Below, piece by piece: positions 35,460-42,910 of a DNA stretch of 64,000 nt. The notes under the pieces are model-generated. The model was not told the origin of the DNA. It was given only the letters and a program-made list of their open reading frames with translations, and made no database searches. Source of the stretch: Anaerolineales bacterium UBA2317. GTDB taxonomy: Bacteria > Chloroflexota > Anaerolineae > Anaerolineales > Villigracilaceae. The translations under genes were made by a program, and so were the position numbers. The stretch is taken from positions 6,425-70,424 of the forward strand of contig DDVH01000022.1 of assembly GCA_002345215.1 (NCBI GenBank), read 5' to 3'. Every line of letters starts with the position of its first letter. Position 1 is the stretch's first letter.

Positions 35460-37199
35460 ATGTCTTTCAAAGTTGGTGAAAATGTAGGTCCATATCGAAT
35501 CATTGAGCAGTTGGGGCAGGGTGGCATGGCGACTGTTTTCAAAGCCTATCATGCTTCGTTAGATAGGTATGTGGCGGTCAAAGCATTGCATCAAGCCTTC
35601 AATGAGGATTCTACTTTCACGGCTCGTTTTCAACGCGAAGCAAGAGTTGTTGCAAAATTGGAACATCCAAACATTGTGCCAGTGTATGATTATTCAGAAC
35701 ACGAGTCACGCCCATATTTGGTGATGAAATTCATTGAAGGCGATACACTCAAAGCGCGTTTTCAACGTGGGGCATTAAGTTCGCAAGAAATTGAACAAGT
35801 GGTGACTTCTGTTGGCTCAGCACTTGGATACGCCCATCAACAAGGCGTGTTGCATCGTGATATAAAACCGTCGAATGTTTTGCTTTCAAACGAAGGGGTC
35901 ATGTATTTAGCAGATTTTGGCTTAGCGCGGATTGCCCAAGCAGGAGAATCTACACTTTCATCAGATTCGATCATGGGCACGCCTCAATACATCTCACCTG
36001 AACAGGCGATGGGCAAAAAAGATTTAGACTCAGGGACAGATATTTATTCGTTCGGTGTCATGTTATATGAAATGGTTGTCGGCCAAGTTCCGTTTAGTGC
36101 TGATACACCATTTTCTATTATCCACGACCATATTTATACGCCTCTGCCTTTGCCAATGGATATTAACCCCAAAGTGCCAGAGCCTGTGCAAAAAGTTTTA
36201 CTAAAGGCTTTAGCAAAAGATAGAGCAGATAGATACGAAACTGTAGAAGATTTAGTATATGCTTTCAAAGCCGCATGGACGGAAGCGGGTGTACCCATGC
36301 AAGGCACAGCCATTACCATGCGCCCTGCAAGTTTGAAACGCGATACAAAAATTCAAGATAAAGCAACTGCTCAAAGAATAGAAGCAAGTCAACCCGTAGT
36401 CAAGAAGCGGTCTTCGTCTTGGATATGGGTATCACTTGTATTAATGCTTATTGGTTGTGTTGGGCTTGGCGCGTTTGCAAATCGTAACGGATTAATTCGC
36501 AGGTGGTTTGCACAACCAACAGCGATTGTTAATTCACCAGTGCCAAGTTTGCCGCCTGCATCTGCTCAACCCAATGTATCGCCTGCAATTGTGGCGGCGC
36601 AAGAATTGGTGAATCAAAACCCTGCTGACCCGAATGCACATTTAGGGCTTTCTTTAGCTCTTTGGGATGATGGACAACCTGTGCCAGCCTTGCAAGCATT
36701 AACGCAAGCCGCGAATTTGGCAGGACCCACCAACCGAGAATTTTTTGCGAATGCAACGGCTGAATATAAAAAACGTGAAGCATGGATTGCTACCGCAGGT
36801 TTGTATTTACGTCTTGTACAAACATATCGTGATGAAACCCCACCGCAAGAAGTTAAAGATGGTTTAAGTGAATCTGTGTACAAGGCTTCTGAACAAAAAG
36901 ATATGCCTTTGTTTGTTTTCTTCGACCGTATTGATGCAGTTAATTTGCCGTTGGGTTATATTGCGCGTGGAAGATATGCTTTGTATAATGGCAATATAGA
37001 AGAAGCAAAACTTCAACTTAACAATGCAGAAAACAATAAACCTGATATGTATGAAGTGCCATTGCTCAAAGCCGAAATTGAATTGAAAGCAGGGAATCAA
37101 AGAATTGCCAGAGATATTCTCACTGCACTTTCATCTGATTTAGGCGCACCCGCTTGGATTCGTGATTTTGCGAATCAATTACTACAAACCATTCCATAG
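35460..37199 (+). CDS. transmembrane Ser/Thr kinase with an extracytoplasmic TPR-like region
   Basis: Residues 1-275 form a complete Hanks kinase: the glycine loop LGQGGMATVFKAY, the ATP-binding K41 in VAVKAL, the catalytic HRDIKPSN with D134, DFG with D152, and the activation segment GTPQYISPEQ. After a basic juxtamembrane stretch there is one TM helix at about 320-340 (WIWVSLVLMLIGCVGLGAFA). The outer part (about 375-579) has repeated helical hairpins such as DPNAHLGLSLALWDDGQPVPAL and AELGGNI-like turns, read as TPR-like repeats. It is a receptor-like kinase whose ligand is unknown. It sits between pgk and tpiA; the tpiA start is only 11 bases after its stop, so these two are probably one transcript. 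Confidence 0.9.
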   Translation: MSFKVGENVGPYRIIEQLGQGGMATVFKAYHASLDRYVAVKALHQAFNEDSTFTARFQREARVVAKLEHPNIVPVYDYSEHESRPYLVMKFIEGDTLKARFQRGALSSQEIEQVVTSVGSALGYAHQQGVLHRDIKPSNVLLSNEGVMYLADFGLARIAQAGESTLSSDSIMGTPQYISPEQAMGKKDLDSGTDIYSFGVMLYEMVVGQVPFSADTPFSIIHDHIYTPLPLPMDINPKVPEPVQKVLLKALAKDRADRYETVEDLVYAFKAAWTEAGVPMQGTAITMRPASLKRDTKIQDKATAQRIEASQPVVKKRSSSWIWVSLVLMLIGCVGLGAFANRNGLIRRWFAQPTAIVNSPVPSLPPASAQPNVSPAIVAAQELVNQNPADPNAHLGLSLALWDDGQPVPALQALTQAANLAGPTNREFFANATAEYKKREAWIATAGLYLRLVQTYRDETPPQEVKDGLSESVYKASEQKDMPLFVFFDRIDAVNLPLGYIARGRYALYNGNIEEAKLQLNNAENNKPDMYEVPLLKAEIELKAGNQRIARDILTALSSDLGAPAWIRDFANQLLQTIP

Positions 37200-37210
37200 G
37201 AAAAAAAACA

Positions 37211-37966
37211 ATGCGAACACCTCTTGTTGCAGGTAACTGGAAAATGAATAAAACCATCGTAGAAACACGCGAATTACTTTCTGCGATGGCAGAAAAATTA
37301 AATGAAATAAAAAATGTTGAAAAAGTTGTTTGCCCGCCATTTGTTTCTTTGCAAACTGCTCACGAACTTTTGAAGAATACCGAAATTGGTTTGGGTGCGC
37401 AAAATATGTTTTGGGAAGAAAAGGGCGCTTTCACGGGTGAAGTTGCGCCGAACATGATTAAAGAATTATGCAATTATGTCATTCTTGGTCATTCCGAAAG
37501 ACGTGCTTATTTTGGCGAGACCGATGCTTTGGTAAATAAAAAATTACTGTCCGCCCAAAAATATGATTTGACTCCGATTGTGTGTGTGGGTGAGACGTTG
37601 GAACAATACGAATCAAACCTAACGGGGCAAGTTGTTTCTGAACAAGTAAAACTTGGTCTTGCAGGTCTACAAGCAGACTATGCTTTACGCATTGTCGTGG
37701 CGTATGAACCTGTGTGGGCAATTGGAACAGGCAAAGCGTCCACAGGTGAAGCGGCGAATGATGTCATCAAGAATGTGATTCGCAAATCCATTGCTGAATT
37801 GTATGGCGAATCAACTGCCCAAGCGGTTCGCGTTTTATACGGCGGCTCCGTGACAGGTGCAAATGCTAACGAATTTTTCTCACAACCTGATATTGATGGC
37901 GCCTTAGTCGGTGGTGCTAGTTTGAAAGTGGATGATTTTATTCAAATTGTAAAACAAGCAAAATAA
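37211..37966 (+). CDS. tpiA: triosephosphate isomerase
   Basis: TpiA interconverts dihydroxyacetone phosphate and glyceraldehyde 3-phosphate. The 251-residue TIM barrel has the start AGNWKMNKT with the catalytic Lys, H94 in ILGHSERR, the catalytic E166 in AYEPVWAIGTG, and the phosphate-binding YGGSVTGAN and GALVGGASL. The gene starts 11 bases after the receptor kinase and is followed 15 bases later by a small membrane protein gene, so all may be cotranscribed. Confidence 0.97.
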   Translation: MRTPLVAGNWKMNKTIVETRELLSAMAEKLNEIKNVEKVVCPPFVSLQTAHELLKNTEIGLGAQNMFWEEKGAFTGEVAPNMIKELCNYVILGHSERRAYFGETDALVNKKLLSAQKYDLTPIVCVGETLEQYESNLTGQVVSEQVKLGLAGLQADYALRIVVAYEPVWAIGTGKASTGEAANDVIKNVIRKSIAELYGESTAQAVRVLYGGSVTGANANEFFSQPDIDGALVGGASLKVDDFIQIVKQAK

Positions 37967-37981
37967 AAGGAGATTGATAAA

Positions 37982-38434
37982 ATGTTAAAAGCAGGGTTGA
38001 TTTCTGGCGCAGTAATGTTTCTATTTGTATTGATTGCCGCAGCAGGAGTAAGTCCTCTGTGTGCGTTTTGTGTACCGCTTGTCACCGGTCTTGGTGCTGG
38101 ATACTTGAACGGCGTCTTTGAAAAAGATTCTGCCACAGTTGTTCAGCGTGGTGCTTATGCGGGAGCCATTGCTGGCGGATTTGGGATTGTGGCACAAATG
38201 ATAGCCGCTGTTATTAACGCAATGGTGATGCAAAATCCTGAATATCAAATTAATGAATTACTTGGGTTACCTACGGCAGACCCAACAACAGTTTGGTTAT
38301 CAGCACTGGGTATGGCATGTTTTGTTGGTTTTGTTAATATTGGCTTGACGGCAGGCTTGGGTGCTGGTGGCGGTGCCATTTGGCGAAATACAGCGGGGAA
38401 GTCAACGCCTCCTTCTGATATTACACCTGCTTAA
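37982..38434 (+). CDS. small glycine/alanine-rich membrane protein
   Basis: The 150 residues hold about four hydrophobic segments (roughly 4-22, 25-42, 58-82 and 103-127), many with small residues (GAYAGAIAGGFGIVAQMIAAV, LTAGLGAGGGAIW) typical of tightly packed helices. Two cysteines flank a Pro-containing loop (SPLCAFCVPLV). No family is recognised with confidence; it resembles uncharacterised DUF-type membrane proteins of Anaerolineae. AAAGGAG lies 8 bases before the ATG. It is probably the fourth gene of the kinase-tpiA transcript. Confidence 0.6.
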   Translation: MLKAGLISGAVMFLFVLIAAAGVSPLCAFCVPLVTGLGAGYLNGVFEKDSATVVQRGAYAGAIAGGFGIVAQMIAAVINAMVMQNPEYQINELLGLPTADPTTVWLSALGMACFVGFVNIGLTAGLGAGGGAIWRNTAGKSTPPSDITPA

Positions 38435-38446
38435 TTAATTCACCCT

Positions 38447-39199
38447 GTGTTTTTTTCTGGGTTCATTTGGTTTATCTTAATGCTTTTGCCGCTGGTGATT
38501 CTCCAGCGGCTTTTGCATCGTGAAATTCAAGTGGTGATGTTGCTCATCACCCGCAATATCCAATTGACCTTAGCCATATTTTCCATTTTGTTTTTCCCCG
38601 GTGTGTTGTTACATGAGACTAGTCATTTTTTTATGGCAAAAATATTAAGAGTGAAAACAGGGAAATTTTCTGTGATTCCAAAACCGCTCTCAAATGGACG
38701 TTTACAAATGGGTTATGTGGAGGTCGAACGGACAGATTTCATCCGCGATTCGTTGATTGGCTTGGCACCATTAATCGCAGGGACGTTGTTTATTGCTTAT
38801 GCTGGAATTGCACAATTGCAATTAAATACATTATGGAATGTGCTTCAAAATGGTCAGGTGGAATTGTTTTGGATGGGGGTGGGGTTGTTACCGACCATTT
38901 CAGATTTTTGGTTGTGGTTTTATTTGACGATTGTCGTTTCTAGCACCATGATGCCTTCTGAATCTGACAGACATGCTTGGCTTCCGCTAGGCATTTGGAT
39001 TGGCGTTTTGTTTACGCTTGCCATACTCTCTGGTTTTGGAACTTGGATGTTGGACAATCTTGCCCCATTTTTTGATAATTTACTAAATTCAGTGGCATTG
39101 TTGTTTGGATTAAGTAATTTAGTTCACATTGTTTTATTGTTTCCATTTTTTGTTTTGCATCGCTTGCTAGTGTATATAATGAAGGTGGATGTAAAGTAG
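38447..39199 (+). CDS. polytopic membrane protein with an HETSH motif (M50-like)
   Basis: The 250 residues contain about six membrane helices. The second carries HETSHFFMAKIL, an HExxH-like arrangement placed within a membrane helix as in site-2 (M50) proteases, followed by KTGKFSVIPKPL. The usual downstream NPDG-type Asp motif is not clear, so protease activity is uncertain. The start given is GTG at 38447; ATG at 38480 in the same frame is an alternative. The stop codon lies inside a hairpin repeat at 39193-39225 shared with the convergent methyltransferase gene. Confidence 0.6.
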   Translation: MFFSGFIWFILMLLPLVILQRLLHREIQVVMLLITRNIQLTLAIFSILFFPGVLLHETSHFFMAKILRVKTGKFSVIPKPLSNGRLQMGYVEVERTDFIRDSLIGLAPLIAGTLFIAYAGIAQLQLNTLWNVLQNGQVELFWMGVGLLPTISDFWLWFYLTIVVSSTMMPSESDRHAWLPLGIWIGVLFTLAILSGFGTWMLDNLAPFFDNLLNSVALLFGLSNLVHIVLLFPFFVLHRLLVYIMKVDVK

Positions 39200-39225
39200 G
39201 GGCGAGATTACCTCGCCCTTACTTT
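39193..39225. repeat. hairpin mini-element GTAGGGGCGAG...CTCGCCCTTAC, copy 2
   Basis: A 14-bp stem (AAAGTAGGGGCGAG with CTCGCCCTTACTTT, one G-U pair) has an ATTAC loop. It contains the stop codons of both convergent genes (TAG at 39197-39199; TTA/TAA at 39219-39221) and probably acts as a bidirectional terminator. It is closely related to 10163-10188. Confidence 0.8.
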
Positions 39226-40106
39226 TTCTTCCCAATCGCCAACATTTTATTTCGTATCGGAAAAATCAGGAAGAAAATATGAACTAGGGGTAACAAAATT
39301 TTGACGAGTAAATCAGACCTAAAAAACTTTTTCAAATAAAATGAATATGGAAAAGAAAGTTCGTGAAAGGTTTTTAACTCTAAAACTTCTAATCCAACTG
39401 ACTCAAACAATCTTTTCATTTCACTCAATGACAAAATTTGCTTATGCCCAAATGGTTTGGAAGAATACATGGCATTCAAAAATGTGGGAAATCTTCCGCG
39501 TGAAATTTTGTAAGTAAATTCTCCAAAGCGGTGATAAAACGCATCACGACAAGGGGTGTCAATTAATAAAATGCCGCCTTTTTTCAAAACTTTTACGGCA
39601 TGTTGCAATGTAGCAAGTGGATAATTGACATGCTCAATCACATCCCACAGCGTTACAATATCAAATGTATTCCCAAAACTTTCCCAATAATTATCTTCAA
39701 TCGGGCGTTTGGTGATGTCTAATCCGTGTTTGGTTTTGGCGTAATGCGCACGTGAATCGCTCAACTCAATCCCAATCACTTTCGCACCTTCCGCTTTCAT
39801 CTTAGATAAAAATAATCCGCCACCACAGCCGATGTCTAAGACTCGTTTGTCTTTTATATCTAAGTGTCGTTTGACTGCATTTACTTGATTTTCAATTCTT
39901 TCAGGATTTGATTGCAAAGATTTTTCAATGTACTTAATTTCCTCGTCGGTTAATCCACTACCATCAATAATGGGGGAAATCTCTGTTACAGCGTCAAGCG
40001 TATCTACGTAATGAAATCCATTCGGGGAGACAAATACATTCGCACTTGCTAATTTATATTTGGGTTTGCCCTCGATTTTATGTTTTAACTCGTCAAGATT
40101 TTCCAT
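39219..40106 (-). CDS. class I SAM-dependent methyltransferase
   Basis: The 295 residues include motif I VLDIGCGGGLFLSKMKAEGAKVIGIELS, motif II FDIVTLWDVIEHV and motif III VLKKGGILLIDTPC, as in the UbiG/Methyltransf_23 group. An N-terminal extension (about 80 residues) precedes the fold. The C-terminal hydrophobic segment (LLVKILLPLVHIFFLIFPI) could bind the membrane. These features are typical of polysaccharide or lipid methyltransferases, but no substrate can be named. It directly follows the hydrolase gene (stop and start are adjacent), ending a four-gene operon. Confidence 0.85.
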   Translation of the reverse strand: MENLDELKHKIEGKPKYKLASANVFVSPNGFHYVDTLDAVTEISPIIDGSGLTDEEIKYIEKSLQSNPERIENQVNAVKRHLDIKDKRVLDIGCGGGLFLSKMKAEGAKVIGIELSDSRAHYAKTKHGLDITKRPIEDNYWESFGNTFDIVTLWDVIEHVNYPLATLQHAVKVLKKGGILLIDTPCRDAFYHRFGEFTYKISRGRFPTFLNAMYSSKPFGHKQILSLSEMKRLFESVGLEVLELKTFHELSFPYSFYLKKFFRSDLLVKILLPLVHIFFLIFPIRNKMLAIGKKK

Positions 40107-40898
40107 TTATATTGTCTTTTCCAAAAACTCGTTCAAAACTCTGTTAAATTCTTCTGGATTATCCATATTTGAATTGTGCGAAGCGTTCGTAATAATTCTT
40201 AATTCAATCTTTTCATTCTTTGACCATTGTTGGCTATATTGCTGAACTTTTCCGGCTTGATCTAATTCTCCATAAATAATCAGCGTTGGTACTGATAAAA
40301 GGAAATCTTCTTTGTATTCCTGTAAGCCTTTATAGACCTCTTTCATAATATATGCAATTTCTTTTTTCGTTAGTTTCTTTAGTGTTTCTAAAGCGTATTT
40401 TTCAGCCTGTGTTTTGATAGCAATCCCTTTGGCAATTGTCTTGATTAAATAATTATACGGATAAAGCATTAATAACGCAGGTGTTATTGATAACAACCAA
40501 TTATCTAATCTTGAATAATAGGATGGCTGAATAGGTGAGGAATCGACAGCAACTAGGCTCGATACTTGATTAGGGTGATTCAATGCTACGATTTGAGAGA
40601 TATACCCGCCCATAGACTGCCCGACCAAGTGAGCCTTGGTTATATTCTCTTGCTTCAAAATTCCAATTAAATCATCCGCGCTGTTTTGTAAAGAGAAATT
40701 TTTATATGGTTTGGATTTTCCATGCGCTGGCACATCCCATACAATTACAGTATAGCTTTTTGAGAAAAACTCTACTTGGCTTTGAAACATCTGATGATCC
40801 ATTGTAGCCCCATGCGTGAATACAATAGAAATATTACCTTCACCTTGAATCCAATAATAGATATCGCCTCTTGGTCCGTGGAGTATTTTTTGCTTCAT
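40107..40898 (-). CDS. alpha/beta hydrolase
   Basis: The 263 residues show the alpha/beta hydrolase fold: HGATMDHQMF for the oxyanion loop, DVPAHGKSKPY, the nucleophile elbow GQSMGGYISQ with Ser, a late acidic residue in IIYGELDQAG and the histidine in NASHNSNMDNP. Substrates of such enzymes vary widely (esters, lactones, haloalkanes) and cannot be read here. No signal peptide is present. The start overlaps the stop of the upstream dNK-like gene by 4 bases (ATGA), evidence of translational coupling. Confidence 0.88.
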   Translation of the reverse strand: MKQKILHGPRGDIYYWIQGEGNISIVFTHGATMDHQMFQSQVEFFSKSYTVIVWDVPAHGKSKPYKNFSLQNSADDLIGILKQENITKAHLVGQSMGGYISQIVALNHPNQVSSLVAVDSSPIQPSYYSRLDNWLLSITPALLMLYPYNYLIKTIAKGIAIKTQAEKYALETLKKLTKKEIAYIMKEVYKGLQEYKEDFLLSVPTLIIYGELDQAGKVQQYSQQWSKNEKIELRIITNASHNSNMDNPEEFNRVLNEFLEKTI

Positions 40899-41485
40899 AA
40901 TTTTATTTTATCAAGAATAATAGAAATACTCTGTAAATATTCGGTAGTTTCCTTTGAAACATCTATCTTCAAAACCCTTGACTCGTCAACCGATTCTAAC
41001 CACTCATTGATCAATGTTTCCAACATGTTCGCGTCATCACCTGACGCGATATTGATTCTATCTCTTGAAGCCAATCTTTCGTGGATAATTTTTTCGTCGG
41101 CATATAAAGAAACAATTAAGTCTGGTGCAGGTTGATGCGCCCGAATGAGATTGTAAAAGCGTCGGCATAGGTCAAAGTCTAAGTCGCTGAGCCAGTTGTG
41201 CGTATGAAAGAGGCGTGTGAAACCGTAGAAGTCTAAGTCCAAGCCTCCATCCATCAAAGCAGGCTTATCATTTTGTCGAAGTTCAAATTCTTGCTCGGCT
41301 TTATGAATTAAATAATCCAGTTGATTCGCAAGTGCATACTTTGTATCTTGCTTGAACAATGTTTGAAAAGGTCTTTCAGCATGTTGTTCGTATGCAACGG
41401 CAAAATCATGATGCTTGCATAAGGCTTGCATGAGTGTGGTTTTGCCAACGCCACTTGCACCGACAATGATGATTAATTTATTCAT
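40895..41485 (-). CDS. deoxynucleoside-kinase-like P-loop protein
   Basis: The ATG at 41485 is preferred over the longer frame at 41515 because it begins MNKLIIIVGASGVGKTT, a normal first strand and P-loop. The protein is about 195 residues. The segment PDLIVSLYADEKIIHERLASRDR matches the dNK family (deoxyadenosine/deoxyguanosine kinases), including the basic lid R-x-R-like residues. The usual ERS motif is not evident; DGGLDLDFYGF stands near its position. Substrate could be a deoxynucleoside or something else. It overlaps the matrixin stop by 8 bases and its own stop overlaps the hydrolase start. Confidence 0.7.
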   Translation of the reverse strand: MNKLIIIVGASGVGKTTLMQALCKHHDFAVAYEQHAERPFQTLFKQDTKYALANQLDYLIHKAEQEFELRQNDKPALMDGGLDLDFYGFTRLFHTHNWLSDLDFDLCRRFYNLIRAHQPAPDLIVSLYADEKIIHERLASRDRINIASGDDANMLETLINEWLESVDESRVLKIDVSKETTEYLQSISIILDKIKL

Positions 41486-42824
41486 TACAAAATGCGGGTG
41501 CCTCAAAGAATTCAACTTGCGTGATGAACCAACCTTGATTTAATTTTTGAATCGTAATCGTTTGTGGCAAGAGACGAGGTTCTGCGATGCGTACAAGTTC
41601 TGCATTGGTGCGGTTATATGTTTTTGTTGACCATACTTCGCAAGTATCTACTTCAATATTTTCATTGTTTATCACGCGAATATCTTGAATGTAGCTTTTA
41701 TAAAAATCAATTTCAGAAATTTGCACAAGTCCTTGCTGATTTAATCCATCAATTTCATTTGCCATTTGTTCAAAAATTTCTCCAGCCATAATGGATGAAA
41801 CGATATTTACATTTCCATCGCGATAAGCTTGTATTTGAAGTTGAATGGCGCGTGTTAAAAATTCACTCACTTCTTTATTTAACTCAGGTGAAACATCGGC
41901 TTGGTCGGGGAAAAACGGATTGGTTCCTTGCCGAATTTCATCTCCATCATTGACACCATCGTTATCCATATCGGCATCCAATGGGTTCATGCGATATAAA
42001 ACTTCAACACCATCACCAAGTCCATCATTATCCGTATCTCTTTTATTCGGGTCTGTGCCAGTTTTTAGGATTTCATTTTCATCAGAGATTCCATCACCAT
42101 CTGAATCTGTATTTGGGCTTCGTGGTGGAGCGGCATCTTCGGGAGGCGCTTCAGGCGAAGGGGCAGGCTGAGATGCCAACCCATACAGTGCTTGTGCGCC
42201 AGCAATATCATCTTCACCAAGAAAGCGATGCGGACCTAAATAAGATGGATACATCAAAGCATCTAGGTCGTTGCTATGGTCAAACCCCAAGTTGTGACCA
42301 ATTTCATGTGCGGCGACGGTTAACAAATCCACATTTTGTGATTCACTATTGACCCATCTTTCGGCATTATCAAAATGTAAAAAGACTTGCCTATCTTCAT
42401 ACGGGTTTGGGTAAGAAGCATGGGCGAGTACATCACCCGGTCCATCAAATGGATCACCATCACCATGATTTCCTTCTGCCCACCCGATGAGAATGTCGGC
42501 GAAATCAAGGTCATTTGTCTCGGTAAAAGTAAGAGGCGTTTCATCTGTCCAAAGTGCAAAAGCGGCACGCACTAAATCCTGTTCTGTATTGCCGCTTATT
42601 TTTTCAGTTCCATTGATGAAGTAATACGTTATATCGGTTTTTCCCCATTTTGAAATGGCGCGATAACTCAACGAAGTTTCATCGTCATCATCTGCATCAG
42701 GAAGGTTATCATATCGGTAAGTTGTTTCAACTTCTTGCCCGGGTGCAAACCCCGAACAAGCAATTGAAACGACTACTATAAGTGTGAGAATAATAATTAG
42801 ATGTTTTAGAAAAGAATGACGCAT
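41478..42824 (-). CDS. lipoprotein matrixin-like zinc metalloprotease with TSP3-type calcium repeats
   Basis: A lipoprotein signal ends at VSIACSG with the lipidated Cys at 23. The catalytic domain (about 45-215) has the metzincin zinc motif HEIGHNLGFDH (H173, E174, H177, H183) and a Met-turn at M191, plus the calcium/zinc loop EGNHGDGDPFDGPG seen in matrixins (MMP-like). No cysteine-switch prodomain is visible. A Pro/Ala linker precedes about three thrombospondin type-3-like Asp-rich repeats (DSDGDGISDENE, DTDNDGLGDGVE, DMDNDGVNDGDE; about 238-310) that bind calcium. The last 130 residues are an uncharacterised domain. It leads the dNK-hydrolase-methyltransferase operon. Confidence 0.88.
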   Translation of the reverse strand: MRHSFLKHLIIILTLIVVVSIACSGFAPGQEVETTYRYDNLPDADDDDETSLSYRAISKWGKTDITYYFINGTEKISGNTEQDLVRAAFALWTDETPLTFTETNDLDFADILIGWAEGNHGDGDPFDGPGDVLAHASYPNPYEDRQVFLHFDNAERWVNSESQNVDLLTVAAHEIGHNLGFDHSNDLDALMYPSYLGPHRFLGEDDIAGAQALYGLASQPAPSPEAPPEDAAPPRSPNTDSDGDGISDENEILKTGTDPNKRDTDNDGLGDGVEVLYRMNPLDADMDNDGVNDGDEIRQGTNPFFPDQADVSPELNKEVSEFLTRAIQLQIQAYRDGNVNIVSSIMAGEIFEQMANEIDGLNQQGLVQISEIDFYKSYIQDIRVINNENIEVDTCEVWSTKTYNRTNAELVRIAEPRLLPQTITIQKLNQGWFITQVEFFEAPAFCNE

Positions 42825-42867
42825 ATCTACCTCGCAAATGCAGAAATCTTAATGAAATTGTTTCAAG

Positions 42868-42873
42868 TATAAT
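42868..42873 (+). promoter_or_regulatory. -10 box (TATAAT) before the TIR-TM gene
   Basis: A perfect TATAAT lies 37 bases before the ATG at 42911, in the 86-base divergent gap with the matrixin gene. The -35 region is weak. Confidence 0.4.
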
Positions 42874-42910
42874 TGAAGTGCTAGAACATTTTACTCTTTT
42901 GGAGCATGCT

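Noticed and set aside
38447..39199. Firm call of an M50 site-2 protease
   Set aside because: HETSH departs from HExxH spacing context and the second metal-binding Asp motif is not clear.
42878..42910. Upstream extension of the TIR-TM gene
   Set aside because: TIR strand 1 starts right after ATG 42911, and the TATAAT at 42868-42873 leaves too little room for a start at 42878.
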